Source: Legionella sp.
GTDB taxonomy: Bacteria; Pseudomonadota; Gammaproteobacteria; Legionellales; Legionellaceae
Direction of reading: 5' to 3'
NCBI GenBank assembly: GCA_031291115.1
Contig: JARLJQ010000012.1
Span: 96,801-160,800 of the forward strand
DNA: 64,000 nt
A program made the position numbers and the translations under genes. The notes under the pieces are model-generated. The model saw only the letters and a list, made by a program, of their open reading frames with translations. It was not told the origin of the DNA and did no database searches. This document shows positions 43,420-53,870 of the stretch, piece by piece. Positions within the stretch are counted from its first letter, which is position 1; every line of letters starts with the position of its first letter.

Positions 43420-44728
43420 TATCCGCTACATCCTCTATTTGAAGTTGAAGTGTTTTTGCTGTTTCTACAAACAGCGGAAACGAAGTTACTACATTCGCAC
43501 AATTGGTCACAAGAACAGGCTCTTTCGCTACCGCGCCTGCTATCGCAAAAGACATGGCAATACGATGATCGCCTAAGCTGTCTACTGTTCCACCATGCAT
43601 CCTGCCGCCTTCAATTACCGCGCCATCATCCAATGCCTGCGCATTAATACCTAAGTGAGTTAATCCATTAACCATAGCAGCAATCCGATCACTTTCTTTA
43701 AAACGAAGCTCGCTGGCACCATGCAGTGTGGTTTTACCATGCGCACAGGCTGCGGCAATAAAAATAATTGGAAATTCATCAATCGCAAGCGGTACCAATT
43801 CAGGGGCAATATTAATTCCTCTCAATGGTGCGTATTTTACTCGCAAATCTGCTACCCATTCTTCACCCTGTTGTCGCTGGTTTAAAAGAGTAATATCAGC
43901 GCCCATTTCTAACAAGATATGGATTATTCCCGTTCGTGTTGGATTAATACCCACATTAGAAATAAGTATATCAGAACCTGGAATAATTGTTGCCGAAACG
44001 ATAAAAAAAGCTGCAGATGAAATGTCGCCAGGTACAAAAATCTCTGTCGCTTGAAATTCGCCGTTAGAATCCAAAGTGATGGTTCCTTCTGAACGACGTA
44101 CTGAGTAGGCAAAACTTTCTAGCATTAATTCAGTATGGTTACGACTAACACCTGTTTCAGTAACACTCGTTTCACCTTGTGCGTATAGGCCGGCTAATAA
44201 AATGCAGGATTTAACCTGAGCGCTTGCCTCAGGCAAGGTATAATATATTCCATGAAGTTTTTTATTCCCTTTAATGATAATTGGCGGCTTTCCCTCTACT
44301 GTAGAAATATCCGCGCCCATTTGCGTTAAAGGTTTGCTAACACGCAACATAGGTCTTTTTAAAAGACTTTCATCACCGGTTAATTCACTATCAAAATCTT
44401 GTGCGGCCAGTAATCCTGCCAATAAACGCATACTGGTTCCAGAGTTACCACAATCAATAACTTCTGTAGGTTTTTTTAAACCATGTTTGCCGACACCATG
44501 AATGACTACTTGCTGTTCATTGGGTCCCTCTATAGAAACTCCCATGGTCTGAAAAGCACGCAACGTTGCCATGCAATCTTCACCATCGAGAAAACCATTA
44601 ATCACTGTTGTTCCATTGGCCAAGGCGCCAAAAATAATTGCGCGGTGGGATATGGATTTATCACCGGGAACCGATATTTGACCTTGTAGTGCGGATGAAG
44701 GTTTACTCAGTAGATTAAATTGTTTCAC
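43412..44728 (-). CDS. aroA: 3-phosphoshikimate 1-carboxyvinyltransferase (EPSP synthase)
   Basis: Sixth step of the shikimate pathway. The 438-residue protein has GDKSISHRA near the start, a GNSGTSMRLLAGLL motif, a KRPMLRVSKPL stretch, and DEFPIIFIAAA with RFKESDRIAAM in the C-terminal half. The GNSGTS segment with Ala at the position before LL is reminiscent of the less glyphosate-sensitive class II enzymes, but this cannot be settled by eye. It begins with GTG on the last base of the serC stop (TAGTG) and overlaps cmk by 8 nt. Confidence 0.95.
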   Translation of the reverse strand: MKQFNLLSKPSSALQGQISVPGDKSISHRAIIFGALANGTTVINGFLDGEDCMATLRAFQTMGVSIEGPNEQQVVIHGVGKHGLKKPTEVIDCGNSGTSMRLLAGLLAAQDFDSELTGDESLLKRPMLRVSKPLTQMGADISTVEGKPPIIIKGNKKLHGIYYTLPEASAQVKSCILLAGLYAQGETSVTETGVSRNHTELMLESFAYSVRRSEGTITLDSNGEFQATEIFVPGDISSAAFFIVSATIIPGSDILISNVGINPTRTGIIHILLEMGADITLLNQRQQGEEWVADLRVKYAPLRGINIAPELVPLAIDEFPIIFIAAACAHGKTTLHGASELRFKESDRIAAMVNGLTHLGINAQALDDGAVIEGGRMHGGTVDSLGDHRIAMSFAIAGAVAKEPVLVTNCANVVTSFPLFVETAKTLQLQIEDVADNV

Positions 44729-45816
44729 TAGCTGTTTTCCTTTGCAAATTCCGTCATAAATTGAATTAAAGCATCCACTCCAGCCATCGGCATTGCGTTA
44801 TAAAGACTGGCACGAATCCCGCCAACAAATCGATGCCCTTTTAAAGAACTTAAGCCAGATAACTGGGCTTGCTGTACAAATTGATCTTCCAATGCAATAT
44901 TTTTCAATGAAAAACACACATTCATTATAGAACGCGCTTCTTTATTAACACTGGTTGTATAAAAACCATTGGAATCCAAATATTGATACAGCTTCGCTGC
45001 TTTTTCGCAATTTTGTTTGAATAGCGCATCAACGCCACCTTTTGCCTTCAGCCAATCAAACATTTTAGCCGCCAGATAACAATTAAATACTGGTGGTGTA
45101 GCATAAAGTGAATGATGTTCGGCTTGCATTTTATAATTAAGCATCGTTGGAATAGGCGGATTAGGTATTTTGGCTAATAAATCATCTCTGATAATAACAA
45201 TGGTTAAACCCGCATTCGCAATGTTTTTTTGTGCTCCAGCAAAAATCAACGCGTAATCACGTATGTTGATTGGCTCACTAAGCAAACAAGAGGTCATGTC
45301 CGCAATCAAAGGAATTTCCTTGGTATTGGGTACGAATGAAAATCTCACGCCATTGACTGTTTCATTTGGAGTGTAATAAATATAAGCGGTGTTTTCTTTT
45401 ATGTTCCAGGTTTTAGGCTCTGGAATTGATTTGTATCCATTTTGCTCATCACTGGCAATGCAATAGGCTTTTTTAAGATGTTGAGCTTCAAGAAGCGCCA
45501 TGTGTGACCAGATCCCAGTATCCAAATAACCCGCTTGTTCGCCAGGCTGCAATAAATTCATCGGAATCATCGCAAATTGAGTACGTGCAGCACCACCTAA
45601 AAACAAAACTTGATAGTTGGCTGGAATGCCTAAAAGCTTGCGAAGTGTCTCTTCTGCGTGTCGTAACAACGCCATAAACTCGGGAGTACGGTGACCTACT
45701 TCAAGAATCGACATTCCTGAATTATGCCAGTCAAGTAACTCTTCCTGAGCCGATTTAAGTATCGACTCCGGTAGCATCGCAGGACCGGCACCAAAATTAT
45801 ACGTCCTGGTTGTCAT
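44728..45816 (-). CDS. serC: Phosphoserine aminotransferase
   Basis: Makes phosphoserine for serine synthesis and acts in pyridoxal phosphate synthesis. The 362-residue protein begins [20 protein letters not shown], has the PLP lysine in [13 protein letters not shown], the [15 protein letters not shown] loop, and the C-terminal [16 protein letters not shown]. The ATG at 45816 lies inside the last codons of gyrA, giving a 20-nt same-strand overlap. A longer frame to 45960 is only gyrA read in another frame. Confidence 0.95.
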   Translation of the reverse strand: MTTRTYNFGAGPAMLPESILKSAQEELLDWHNSGMSILEVGHRTPEFMALLRHAEETLRKLLGIPANYQVLFLGGAARTQFAMIPMNLLQPGEQAGYLDTGIWSHMALLEAQHLKKAYCIASDEQNGYKSIPEPKTWNIKENTAYIYYTPNETVNGVRFSFVPNTKEIPLIADMTSCLLSEPINIRDYALIFAGAQKNIANAGLTIVIIRDDLLAKIPNPPIPTMLNYKMQAEHHSLYATPPVFNCYLAAKMFDWLKAKGGVDALFKQNCEKAAKLYQYLDSNGFYTTSVNKEARSIMNVCFSLKNIALEDQFVQQAQLSGLSSLKGHRFVGGIRASLYNAMPMAGVDALIQFMTEFAKENS

Positions 45817-48448
45817 CGTTGCTTTCTTCAATTTCGGGTGCATTCTCAACACCTTCCACACGTTCAACGCTTTCAGCGCTGTCAATGTCTTCGATATCGT
45901 CAGAGCCTTCGGACTCATCACCCAGATCTTCAATTTTTTGCATGCCCACAACCAACTCACCAGAACTGACGTTAATTAAACGCACGCCCTGTGTGTTTCT
46001 GCCGATAATAGACAACTCACTGACTTTAAAGCGCACCAAAGTACCCTTGTCAGTAATCAACATCGCTTCATCACCGTCATTAACCTGGACAGAACGAACT
46101 ACTTTACCATTACGTTCAGTAACCTGAATGGAGATAACCCCTTGCCCCCCGCGTCCGGAAACTCGATATTCTTCAATTTCAGTACGTTTTCCATAGCCGT
46201 TTTCAGTTGCGGTTAAGATAGTTCCTGTAGGATGCGCCACGATTAACGAAATAACTGCTTGGTCTTCATCGATGCGAATTCCACGGACACCACGTGCTGT
46301 ACGTCCAGTTGGTCGTACTTTAGTTTCATCAAAACGAATTACTTTACCCGCATCTGTAAAGAGCATAATGTCTTTAGTGCCATCAGTAATATCAACACCA
46401 ATTAAACGATCTTCTTCATCCAAGTCTACGGCAATGATTCCATTAGAACGTGGTCTACTAAAGGCATTTAATGGTACTTTTTTAACGGTTCCCTTGCGGG
46501 TAGCCATAAAGACGAAGAACCCTTCTTGATATTCTCTAACCGGCAACATGGCATTAATTTCTTCGCCCTCAGCCAGCGGCAGGATATTAATAATCGGTCT
46601 GCCACGAGCAATACGACTGGCCAATGGTAATTGATATGCTTTTAACCAATAGAGTTTCCCATGATTCGAGAAGCAGAGTAAGGTATCATGCGTACTGGCA
46701 ATAACAAGACGCGAAATAAAGTCTTCATCTTTAATATTAGTTGCTGATTTACCTTTACCGCCACGACGCTGCGCTTGATAAGAAGTAATTGGCTGATATT
46801 TCACATAACCTTGGTGCGATAAAGTAACTACAACATTTTCTTCTGTAATCAAATCTTCAATCGTTAAATCTTCTTGTGAGGCAGTAATTTCTGTACGACG
46901 CTCATCACCAAACTGCGCTTTTATTTCGACAAGTTCTTCACGAATTACCTGCATCAAGCGTTCAGGAGAAGCTAAAATTTCTAATAATGCTTTGATGATG
47001 ATCAGTAACTCTTCAAACTCATTTAAAATTTTATCTTGTTCTAAAGCAGTTAAACGATGCAGTCTTAATTCAAGAATAACCTGTGCCTGTGCTGCAGATA
47101 ATCTGTAGCCATCAGAATTTAAGCCAAACTCAGCAGTTAAATCATCAGGTCTTGATGCATCAGAACCAGCTTTTTCAAGCATTGCTTTCACAAGGCCTGG
47201 CTGCCAGACTTTTGCTAGCAAGCTCTCTTTTGCATCTTGCGGCGTAGCTGATTGCTTGATTAAAGCTATCATTTCATCAATGTTGGCCAGTGCAATTCCG
47301 AGGCCTTCTAATAAATGAGCACGATTTCTAGCCTTTTTTAACTCAAATATGGTACGTCTTGTAACTACTTCACGACGATGCTTAATGAAGTATTCAAGAA
47401 TTTGTTGCAGGTTCAATGTACGAGGCTGACCATCGACCAATGCAACCATGTTAATACCAAAAACATTTTGCATTTGCGTGTGCGCATAAAGATTATTTAA
47501 AATAACATCAGCTACTTCATTACGTTTTAATTCAACAACAACACGCATACCTTGTCTGTCTGACTCATCACGAAGACCAGAAATTCCTTCGATTTTCTTG
47601 TCTCGAACTAACTCAGCAATACGCTCAACCAAACGGGCTTTATTCACTTGATAAGGCAGTTCGTGAATAATAATAGCCTGACGTCCAGTCTCTTTATCTG
47701 TTTCAATCTCGGTGCGGGCACGAATAACAACACGCCCTTTTCCTGTACGGTAACCCTGGATGATTCCCGCGCGGCCATTGATGATCGCAGCCGTTGGGAA
47801 GTCTGGACCAGGAATAATTTCCATGATCTCATCAAGTGTTATTTCAGGATTGTCTACTAATGCGAGACAGGCGTTAATTACCTCGGTCATATTATGAGGT
47901 GGGATGTTAGTTGCCATACCTACAGCAATACCGGAGGAGCCGTTCACTAATAAGTTTGGTGTACGCGAAGGTAAAACTACTGGGGCAAATTCTGTTTCGT
48001 CGTAGTTGGGGGCAAAATCAACGGTTTCTTTATCTAGATCCGCCAATAATGCATGGGCCAATTTTGACATTCTAACTTCGGTATAACGCATCGCCGCAGG
48101 AGAGTCGCCATCGACCGAACCGAAGTTACCTTGACCATCGACCAAAAGATAACGCATCGAAAAAGGCTGGGCCATACGAACAATCGTGTCGTATACCGCG
48201 GTATCACCATGTGGATGGTACTTACCGATTACATCCCCGACTACACGTGCCGATTTCTTGTAGGGTTTATTCCAATCATTACCTAATTCACTCATAGCAT
48301 AAAGTACGCGTCGGTGAACGGGTTTCAGTCCATCACGAACATCAGGCAAGGCTCTGCCCACAATAACGCTCATCGCGTAATCCAGATAGGATTGCTTTAA
48401 TTCATCTTCGATATTAACTGGCAAGACTTCTTTAGCTAGATAAACCAT
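45797..48448 (-). CDS. gyrA: DNA gyrase subunit A
   Basis: The 883-residue protein carries the breakage-reunion domain with the catalytic Tyr in the [10 protein letters not shown] segment and six C-terminal DNA-wrapping blades, including the QRRGGKG GyrA box. In the quinolone-resistance region the equivalents of E. coli 83 and 87 are Thr83 and Asp87 (GDTAVYD), the usual susceptible state in Legionella. The C-terminal tail is acidic ([17 protein letters not shown]). Its last 20 nt overlap serC. Divergent from gltA. Confidence 0.97.
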   Translation of the reverse strand: MVYLAKEVLPVNIEDELKQSYLDYAMSVIVGRALPDVRDGLKPVHRRVLYAMSELGNDWNKPYKKSARVVGDVIGKYHPHGDTAVYDTIVRMAQPFSMRYLLVDGQGNFGSVDGDSPAAMRYTEVRMSKLAHALLADLDKETVDFAPNYDETEFAPVVLPSRTPNLLVNGSSGIAVGMATNIPPHNMTEVINACLALVDNPEITLDEIMEIIPGPDFPTAAIINGRAGIIQGYRTGKGRVVIRARTEIETDKETGRQAIIIHELPYQVNKARLVERIAELVRDKKIEGISGLRDESDRQGMRVVVELKRNEVADVILNNLYAHTQMQNVFGINMVALVDGQPRTLNLQQILEYFIKHRREVVTRRTIFELKKARNRAHLLEGLGIALANIDEMIALIKQSATPQDAKESLLAKVWQPGLVKAMLEKAGSDASRPDDLTAEFGLNSDGYRLSAAQAQVILELRLHRLTALEQDKILNEFEELLIIIKALLEILASPERLMQVIREELVEIKAQFGDERRTEITASQEDLTIEDLITEENVVVTLSHQGYVKYQPITSYQAQRRGGKGKSATNIKDEDFISRLVIASTHDTLLCFSNHGKLYWLKAYQLPLASRIARGRPIINILPLAEGEEINAMLPVREYQEGFFVFMATRKGTVKKVPLNAFSRPRSNGIIAVDLDEEDRLIGVDITDGTKDIMLFTDAGKVIRFDETKVRPTGRTARGVRGIRIDEDQAVISLIVAHPTGTILTATENGYGKRTEIEEYRVSGRGGQGVISIQVTERNGKVVRSVQVNDGDEAMLITDKGTLVRFKVSELSIIGRNTQGVRLINVSSGELVVGMQKIEDLGDESEGSDDIEDIDSAESVERVEGVENAPEIEESNDDNQDV

Positions 48449-48624
48449 GATTTGGACGTGTCCTTATGATAAATTCTGCCATAGAGGATATCATACAGTG
48501 TCCTGTAATTGAATCATCTTAACTTACTGATCCACCTCGATCTGGAAGACTTTTTATAAATTCTTCTTTTTTTTCTGTTCTTCTTTAAAATTCTCACCCA
48601 TAATATTTGATTAACCGGTTTAAA

Positions 48625-48652
48625 TTGACTGCAAGTGCTCATTTTGTATATA
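48625..48652 (+). promoter_or_regulatory. Likely sigma-70 promoter of gltA
   Basis: A -35 box TTGACT (48625-48630) and a -10 box TATATA (48647-48652) are separated by 16 nt, about 40 nt upstream of the gltA start. An AGGAGAA ribosome binding site lies just before the ATG at 48700. Confidence 0.65.
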
Positions 48653-48699
48653 GTTCGGCGCACAACAGAAAATGAGAATGCTTAGAATTAGGAGAAGCA

Positions 48700-49971
48700 A
48701 TGATAAATAAAACAGCCAAGCTCAGCATTGAAGGCCAAGAAACCTTGGATTTACCAATTTACACGCCTACCTTAGGTAACGATGTAATAGACATCACGCA
48801 ACTTGGTTCATCTGGTGTGTTCACCTTCGATCAAGGCTTTCTATCTACAGCCTCCTGTGAATCTAAAATCACGTATATTGATGGCGATGAAGGCATTTTG
48901 TTGTATAGAGGTTATCCAATTGAACAATTAGCTGAAAAGAAAGACTTTCTTGACGTAAGCTACCTGTTGTTGAATGGTGAATTACCCAATACAGAAGAAA
49001 AGAAAGACTTTGTTAATTTAATTAACAACCACACTATGGTACATCAACAAATGTATCAATTCCTGAACGGTTTTCGTCGTGATGCTCATCCTATGGCGAT
49101 TATGGTTGGGATAGTTGGTGCATTATCTGCGTTTTACCATGACACTATGGATTTAAATAACGCTCAGGATCGCTTTATCTCTGCCATTCGTTTGGTAGCT
49201 AAAATGCCTACATTAGCCGCTATGAGTTATAAATACTCCATTGGCATGCCGTACATGTACCCACAAAATAAAATGTCTTATGCTGAAAACTTCCTGCATA
49301 TGATGTTTGGTGTACCGTCTGAAGACACAACTCCTGATCCTGTTTTAGTGAAGGCAATGAATACTATATTCATTCTGCATGCGGATCATGAGCAAAATGC
49401 ATCTACTTCGACAGTTCGTCTTGCGGGATCAACCGGTGCGAACCCATTTGCTTGTATTTCTGCAGGTATTGGCGCGTTATGGGGACCTGCTCACGGTGGT
49501 GCGAATGAAGCCTGTCTGAACATGTTAAAAGAAATTGGTGACATCAGTCGTATTGATCACTTCATCAAACGTGCGAAAGACAAAGACGATCCATTCCGTT
49601 TAATGGGCTTTGGTCATCGCGTCTATAAGAGCTACGATCCAAGAGCTAAAGTCATGCGTCAAACATGCTATGAAGTTCTTGAAGCAGTTGGTGCTAAAGA
49701 TGCGCCACTATTCAAGCTGGCCATGGAATTAGAACGTATTGCTCTTGAAGACGATTACTTCATCGAGAAAAAACTTTACCCTAACGTTGATTTCTACTCT
49801 GGTCTGACTTTAAGCGCTATTGGTATTCCAACCAATATGTTTACAGTAATCTTTGCTTTAGCAAGAACTGTAGGCTGGATGAGTCACTGGATGGAAATGG
49901 TTGCCAGCAAATCAAGAATCGGCAGACCACGTCAGCTGTATACTGGTGAAAAAACAAGAAACATTCCTTAG
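48700..49971 (+). CDS. gltA: Citrate synthase (type II)
   Basis: Condenses acetyl-CoA and oxaloacetate at the entry of the TCA cycle. The 423-residue protein has the family motif [18 protein letters not shown] with a catalytic His, [30 protein letters not shown] and the final VDFYSGL with the catalytic Asp. The N-terminal region matches the hexameric NADH-regulated type of gammaproteobacteria. It is monocistronic, with its own promoter and a hairpin behind its stop. Confidence 0.97.
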   Translation: MINKTAKLSIEGQETLDLPIYTPTLGNDVIDITQLGSSGVFTFDQGFLSTASCESKITYIDGDEGILLYRGYPIEQLAEKKDFLDVSYLLLNGELPNTEEKKDFVNLINNHTMVHQQMYQFLNGFRRDAHPMAIMVGIVGALSAFYHDTMDLNNAQDRFISAIRLVAKMPTLAAMSYKYSIGMPYMYPQNKMSYAENFLHMMFGVPSEDTTPDPVLVKAMNTIFILHADHEQNASTSTVRLAGSTGANPFACISAGIGALWGPAHGGANEACLNMLKEIGDISRIDHFIKRAKDKDDPFRLMGFGHRVYKSYDPRAKVMRQTCYEVLEAVGAKDAPLFKLAMELERIALEDDYFIEKKLYPNVDFYSGLTLSAIGIPTNMFTVIFALARTVGWMSHWMEMVASKSRIGRPRQLYTGEKTRNIP

Positions 49972-49988
49972 TAGTATGCAGTAAATGC

Positions 49989-50016
49989 TGTGTTATCTTT
50001 TTACAAAGATAACACA
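49989..50016 (+). terminator. Hairpin behind gltA
   Basis: TGTGTTATCTTT (49989-50000) and AAAGATAACACA (50005-50016) form a perfect 12-bp stem with the loop TTAC, 18 nt after the stop. There is no good T tract afterwards, so it may work as a terminator only partly or with Rho. Confidence 0.6.
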
Positions 50017-50082
50017 CGCCCTCTTAAAACCATCTCTTTGATGTATATCAAAAAATTATAGTGCGCCCTGCGCGTCACTTCC

Positions 50083-50270
50083 ATTAAGTTAACGTGAATT
50101 TCGGATAAAAGAGCATTTAGATCGACAACATCTCTCTGAACCGTTCGTGCTGAGGAGGCGTTTACGCCGTCTCGAAGCATTCGCACAAAATTATAATCTT
50201 GGTGTACAAACGGATCAAGGTAGAGGCGGGATCTAAGGCTCCCTTATCAGAAACTCACGTTAAGTTAACG
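50083..50270. repeat. MITE-like element with terminal inverted repeats (CCGTTCG family)
   Basis: The outer ends, ATTAAGTTAACGTGAATTTC (left, from 50083) and GAAACTCACGTTAAGTTAAC (right, to 50270), are imperfect complements, continued by GATAAAAGAGCATTTAGATC against GATCTAAGGCTCCCTTATC. The core holds CCGTTCGTGCTGAGGAGGCG, GCCGTCTCGAAGCA and ATTATAATCTTGGTGTAC. No transposase is encoded. It fills most of the 411-bp space 49972-50382; the remainder holds hairpins listed separately. Confidence 0.8.
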
Positions 50271-50330
50271 CGAGTTCCCCTCAGGTTGCACCGAGCCACC
50301 AGGATGACGAACTGTTCCTTTTCACAAGAC

Positions 50331-50367
50331 AAAAAAAATGTGGCTTAATAAATAATTAAGCCACATT
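50331..50367 (-). terminator. Rho-independent terminator of the secreted repeat-protein gene
   Basis: On the minus strand a perfect 12-bp stem, AATGTGGCTTAA with TTAAGCCACATT (loop 50349-50355), is followed directly by eight T. It lies 15 nt past the stop of the gene at 50383-52920. Confidence 0.9.
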
Positions 50368-50382
50368 GATGGAATGGTATTA

Positions 50383-52920
50383 TTACTGCTTAATAGCTAA
50401 CGAAGAAGTTAAAAATAATTGCTTATCCGTAGAGATCTTCCAGCTATGCCCATCTGCGCTGTAAATTAATATATTGCCACCATATTGGGATACTGAACTA
50501 CCTCCTGCGGCAATCCATAGCTTTAATGAGTCATTCCATTCTACAGTCCATAAGTCCCAATCAGATTGCTTTGGAAGCCAACTCTCGCGAGTCCAGGTAA
50601 CTCCATCGCTACTCGTTAAAATTACACCACCATACCCAACCACAACCCACAGTGCTTTACTAGGACTATATGCAGCCGAACGAAGATAACCCGTCTCAGA
50701 GAAGAGGTGCATAGACCAGTTAAGGCCATCCGTGCTTCGATAAATCACTTCTTGGCCTGAACGATTTCCTACAACGAGGTATTGATGGAGCGTATTGCTC
50801 CATGCAACATCTCGTAGACCTGTATTAGTCACTGGATCTCCTTGAGCAGCAACCCAGTGAGTTCCCCCATCAGTACTAGATACTAGTGCACCATTACCAG
50901 CAGCAACCCATTGATTTAATGTACTGTTCCACAAAATTGCTCTTAAGTATTGGTTAGTTAAGTCACTATTTTTTGGAATCCATGTTTTGCCATCAACACT
51001 GGAAAGCAACAACATAGCGGAAGGTGTAGTGTTTCGTGTACCTATAAGTAAGTATTTCTGTTCACTTGTCGAATAATCAGCATCCCAAAGTTGGTCGCCT
51101 GTTTGAACCAGACTTGGAAGGGTTGCTCGTGACCATACAATTCCATCTTTGCTGTAAGAAACTCCTGTAAAACGACTCACATCTTGAGCGAGAATCAACC
51201 ATTGATTAAATCCTCGTAGAACTATACCAGTAGATGGTATCGTATTAGAGCGATCTCTTTGGCTAATGACACTCCAATTAAGACCATTCCCACTATTTAA
51301 AATAGAATTATCATTACCAACTGAAAACCAGGCAGGGTTTCCTGAAGCGTAAAGTAGCGTATTTTGCTGACGTTGCGCTGGAAAATCAGATACCTTTTGC
51401 CAAGAACTTAAATTAGATAAATTAGCTTTATATAATTCATTTCCTTGATTGAGTAGCGATAAACTTTGAACGCCATTTGTTGTACCGAATGTTGGATTAC
51501 TTAAACTAAAACCATTACCAATTAAATATTTAGTCCAGTTAACCCCATCAGACGAATAAAAAATTGAACCATCATCATTTGTTACGACTAACTTAGAGCC
51601 ATTGGTGACGATTAACAAACTGGTAATATTTGGATTAAGATTATTATTTGAAAGCTGCGCTATCTGAGCGTAAGAACCAGGAACAGCAGGTGTGGTAGTG
51701 ATTAAGCCCAGACTTCCATAAGTCCAAGTGCCATTAAAATACCAATGAGCGCCCACTACTACCCAATTGCTGTTGATTGGATTCCAGACAACACTGAAAA
51801 ACCTATATTGTTGATTTACTGGATAATTAAAGTCTGTTAAAACCCAAGTTACACCATCAGTTGTTGTAGCAACTTTGGCATCTTCCCACCAATTGTTCTT
51901 ACGACTTAAGACAACCGTGTTTCCTTGTGGATTGGTTGACATAGATACAAAAGTATAAGGAGAAACAACAGATACTTTTTCTTCCCAAACAGTTCCATTA
52001 GTGCTGGTAAATACTTCACCACCACCATAATTAGTCGTGTCTCCAGTCATGACAATCCAATGTCCTAAATTAGGACCACTCGCAGGAGCATAATAAGTCG
52101 AAAGGATCGTATTACCTGTAGGTAATTTTATACGAGTAAAATTAATTCCATCGGTACTATGGAACAAAACACCATTTACCCCACTTAACAGCCATTCATT
52201 GATAGACTCAGCATAATATACATTAAACAGCGTATCACTACCCGAGACTGTTAGTGCCGTCCATTTTGTTCCATCGGTGCTGGTCAATATATTGGTTTTA
52301 TTGTTTGCATTAACACTACCAGCTAAAATCCAACGTCCATTCCCATAGGCAATACTATTATAATCTTCAGCTTGATTTATTTTAAACCATTGATTTAAAT
52401 TTCCTGTACTATTACCTAATAATAAACTTTGCAAGCCTTTAAGCAACATAGTTGGTGTGGGCTTAAATTCAATAGACATATTCAAACGATTTTGATCGTT
52501 TGGTTGAGAACAGTGAATTAATTGAGCTGAGGTACAAACAATAGGTCCTTGGTTAACTAAGGTGGTTTTAGTAACGCCAGGAACTGTATATTTTAGAGTC
52601 AACAAACATTGTTGTCCTGGACGAAGTACAGAATTGTTACCACATCCTGTAGTGGTATCCATGCTCATCCCTTGCGGCAAACGTGTGGGCGTTACTCTAA
52701 CAGGAGAGGACCATTTTGCAGACAGAGTAATGGTATAAGTACCTGTTAGTTGCTCTCCTGAGTTCACTACAGCGGCGGTTGTTTGACCTGTGCCCGGAAA
52801 TAATTCCTTTGCTTTAATATCAAAGATAGGTAATCCCGTGTTAGCGTGGGCTAAGTTAACAAATGAAATAAATCCTAGCCATAAAAAAAACCTAATAAAT
52901 ACCGATTGTTTCATAAACAT
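50383..52920 (-). CDS. Large secreted protein with about twelve S-x-DG-x-x-W (BNR/YCF48-like) repeats
   Basis: An 845-residue protein with a signal peptide ending at AHA (about residue 27). Residues 28-155 look like an Ig-like beta domain with two Cys pairs (TTGCGNNS, GQQCLLTL, IVCTSA, IHCSQ). From about 170 to the end, about twelve repeats of 45-60 residues share S-T-DG-x-x-W (for example TSTDGTKWT, YSSDGVNWT, SSVDGKTWI, RSTDGLNWS) and a following WxxxG or VAAG strand, the pattern of beta-propeller blades such as BNR/sialidase or YCF48. No catalytic motif is evident. It is the second gene behind an outer-membrane barrel, 28 nt away, and ends at a strong terminator. Confidence 0.8.
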   Translation of the reverse strand: MFMKQSVFIRFFLWLGFISFVNLAHANTGLPIFDIKAKELFPGTGQTTAAVVNSGEQLTGTYTITLSAKWSSPVRVTPTRLPQGMSMDTTTGCGNNSVLRPGQQCLLTLKYTVPGVTKTTLVNQGPIVCTSAQLIHCSQPNDQNRLNMSIEFKPTPTMLLKGLQSLLLGNSTGNLNQWFKINQAEDYNSIAYGNGRWILAGSVNANNKTNILTSTDGTKWTALTVSGSDTLFNVYYAESINEWLLSGVNGVLFHSTDGINFTRIKLPTGNTILSTYYAPASGPNLGHWIVMTGDTTNYGGGEVFTSTNGTVWEEKVSVVSPYTFVSMSTNPQGNTVVLSRKNNWWEDAKVATTTDGVTWVLTDFNYPVNQQYRFFSVVWNPINSNWVVVGAHWYFNGTWTYGSLGLITTTPAVPGSYAQIAQLSNNNLNPNITSLLIVTNGSKLVVTNDDGSIFYSSDGVNWTKYLIGNGFSLSNPTFGTTNGVQSLSLLNQGNELYKANLSNLSSWQKVSDFPAQRQQNTLLYASGNPAWFSVGNDNSILNSGNGLNWSVISQRDRSNTIPSTGIVLRGFNQWLILAQDVSRFTGVSYSKDGIVWSRATLPSLVQTGDQLWDADYSTSEQKYLLIGTRNTTPSAMLLLSSVDGKTWIPKNSDLTNQYLRAILWNSTLNQWVAAGNGALVSSTDGGTHWVAAQGDPVTNTGLRDVAWSNTLHQYLVVGNRSGQEVIYRSTDGLNWSMHLFSETGYLRSAAYSPSKALWVVVGYGGVILTSSDGVTWTRESWLPKQSDWDLWTVEWNDSLKLWIAAGGSSVSQYGGNILIYSADGHSWKISTDKQLFLTSSLAIKQ

Positions 52921-52948
52921 ATCATCCTTGTGCTCGATAATTAATTAT

Positions 52949-53680
52949 CTAGATTAAGTAATTTAAATTAATTAAAAATTGATTTGATTTTAAACGAGTA
53001 CTGAACTGGTCATTAATCGTTTGAAAAGGATAAAGACCAAATTGAGCCTTTCCTAATGCCATGTATTTATATTCAAATGACACTAAAAACTTATTATGTA
53101 TTAATCCTATCCCTGCACCACCTTCATAAGCAAAAGTAGTGTTCGAGTGGCTGGGAAAATTGCCTCGCAACGAAATAGCCGTTTCATTCAAAGGATTCTC
53201 TTTATAAGTATAAGATCTATTCCATGATGGACCTGCACCAACCAGAACATAGGGAAACCACCATGAATTTAAATACATCAGTCGACTTTCAAACATCAGT
53301 CCTTTACTGGAGACATTATAGGAATAACTGAAATTATTAAAATCCGGAAGAGCAGCTTCCCAAACCTCGCCCTTATAAGATCTACTTTGTGGTAGATATA
53401 AAGCGAGTTCGGCAGTCACTTTTAGTTTATCTAGAGGCGTATCCATTAATGCACCGCCGTGAATATTTCCGGTAAATTTACCTGTGGTGCCAGTATTTGA
53501 AACGTATCGATTTTTAACGTCCGTACCAAACTCATCAATCGTAAAATGAACCGTTTCATTTTGTGGGCCGGCATCTTGTTTTAAGCCTATACTAAAGCCC
53601 ACAATTGGCTTTATTTGAGCATACGAACAATGAACAGATAATGTCAGTAGTGAAAATAACAGCGCTTTCCTTTTACTCAA
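52949..53680 (-). CDS. Predicted outer-membrane beta-barrel protein
   Basis: A 243-residue protein with a signal peptide ending around SYA (residues 1-21). The mature part alternates polar and hydrophobic residues in strand-like stretches (KPIVGFSIGLKQD, FTGNIHGGALM, LKVTAELALYL, SSKGLMFESRLMYL, TTFAYEGGAGIGLI, FLVSFEYKYMALG) and ends in FLINLNYLI, as expected for an 8- to 10-strand barrel. I cannot name it. It precedes the secreted repeat-protein gene by 28 nt in the same direction, so the two are likely co-expressed. Confidence 0.72.
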   Translation of the reverse strand: MSKRKALLFSLLTLSVHCSYAQIKPIVGFSIGLKQDAGPQNETVHFTIDEFGTDVKNRYVSNTGTTGKFTGNIHGGALMDTPLDKLKVTAELALYLPQSRSYKGEVWEAALPDFNNFSYSYNVSSKGLMFESRLMYLNSWWFPYVLVGAGPSWNRSYTYKENPLNETAISLRGNFPSHSNTTFAYEGGAGIGLIHNKFLVSFEYKYMALGKAQFGLYPFQTINDQFSTRLKSNQFLINLNYLI

Positions 53681-53870
53681 GTGAATCTCCTTCTTTTTTT
53701 ATATTACATAGAGTTAACTAATACATACTCGCATATTTATATCACTATTAACATCATAAAATTTAGATGAATAGCTATATAATCATTCTATTAGGAATGA
53801 TTAATGGGACGTTTTTTCTAGCATTTAGTCACTTAAATTAAAATTAAGGCATTTTCATAAAAAACGATGC

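Noticed and set aside
45817..45960. N-terminal extension of serC
   Set aside because: It is gyrA read in another frame; the family N-terminus begins at the ATG at 45816.
45797..48448. Quinolone-resistance change in gyrA
   Set aside because: Thr83 differs from E. coli Ser83 but is, to my knowledge, the usual residue in susceptible Legionella, and Asp87 is intact.
50001..50186. A 61-codon minus-strand frame behind gltA
   Set aside because: It consists of MITE-like repeat sequence.
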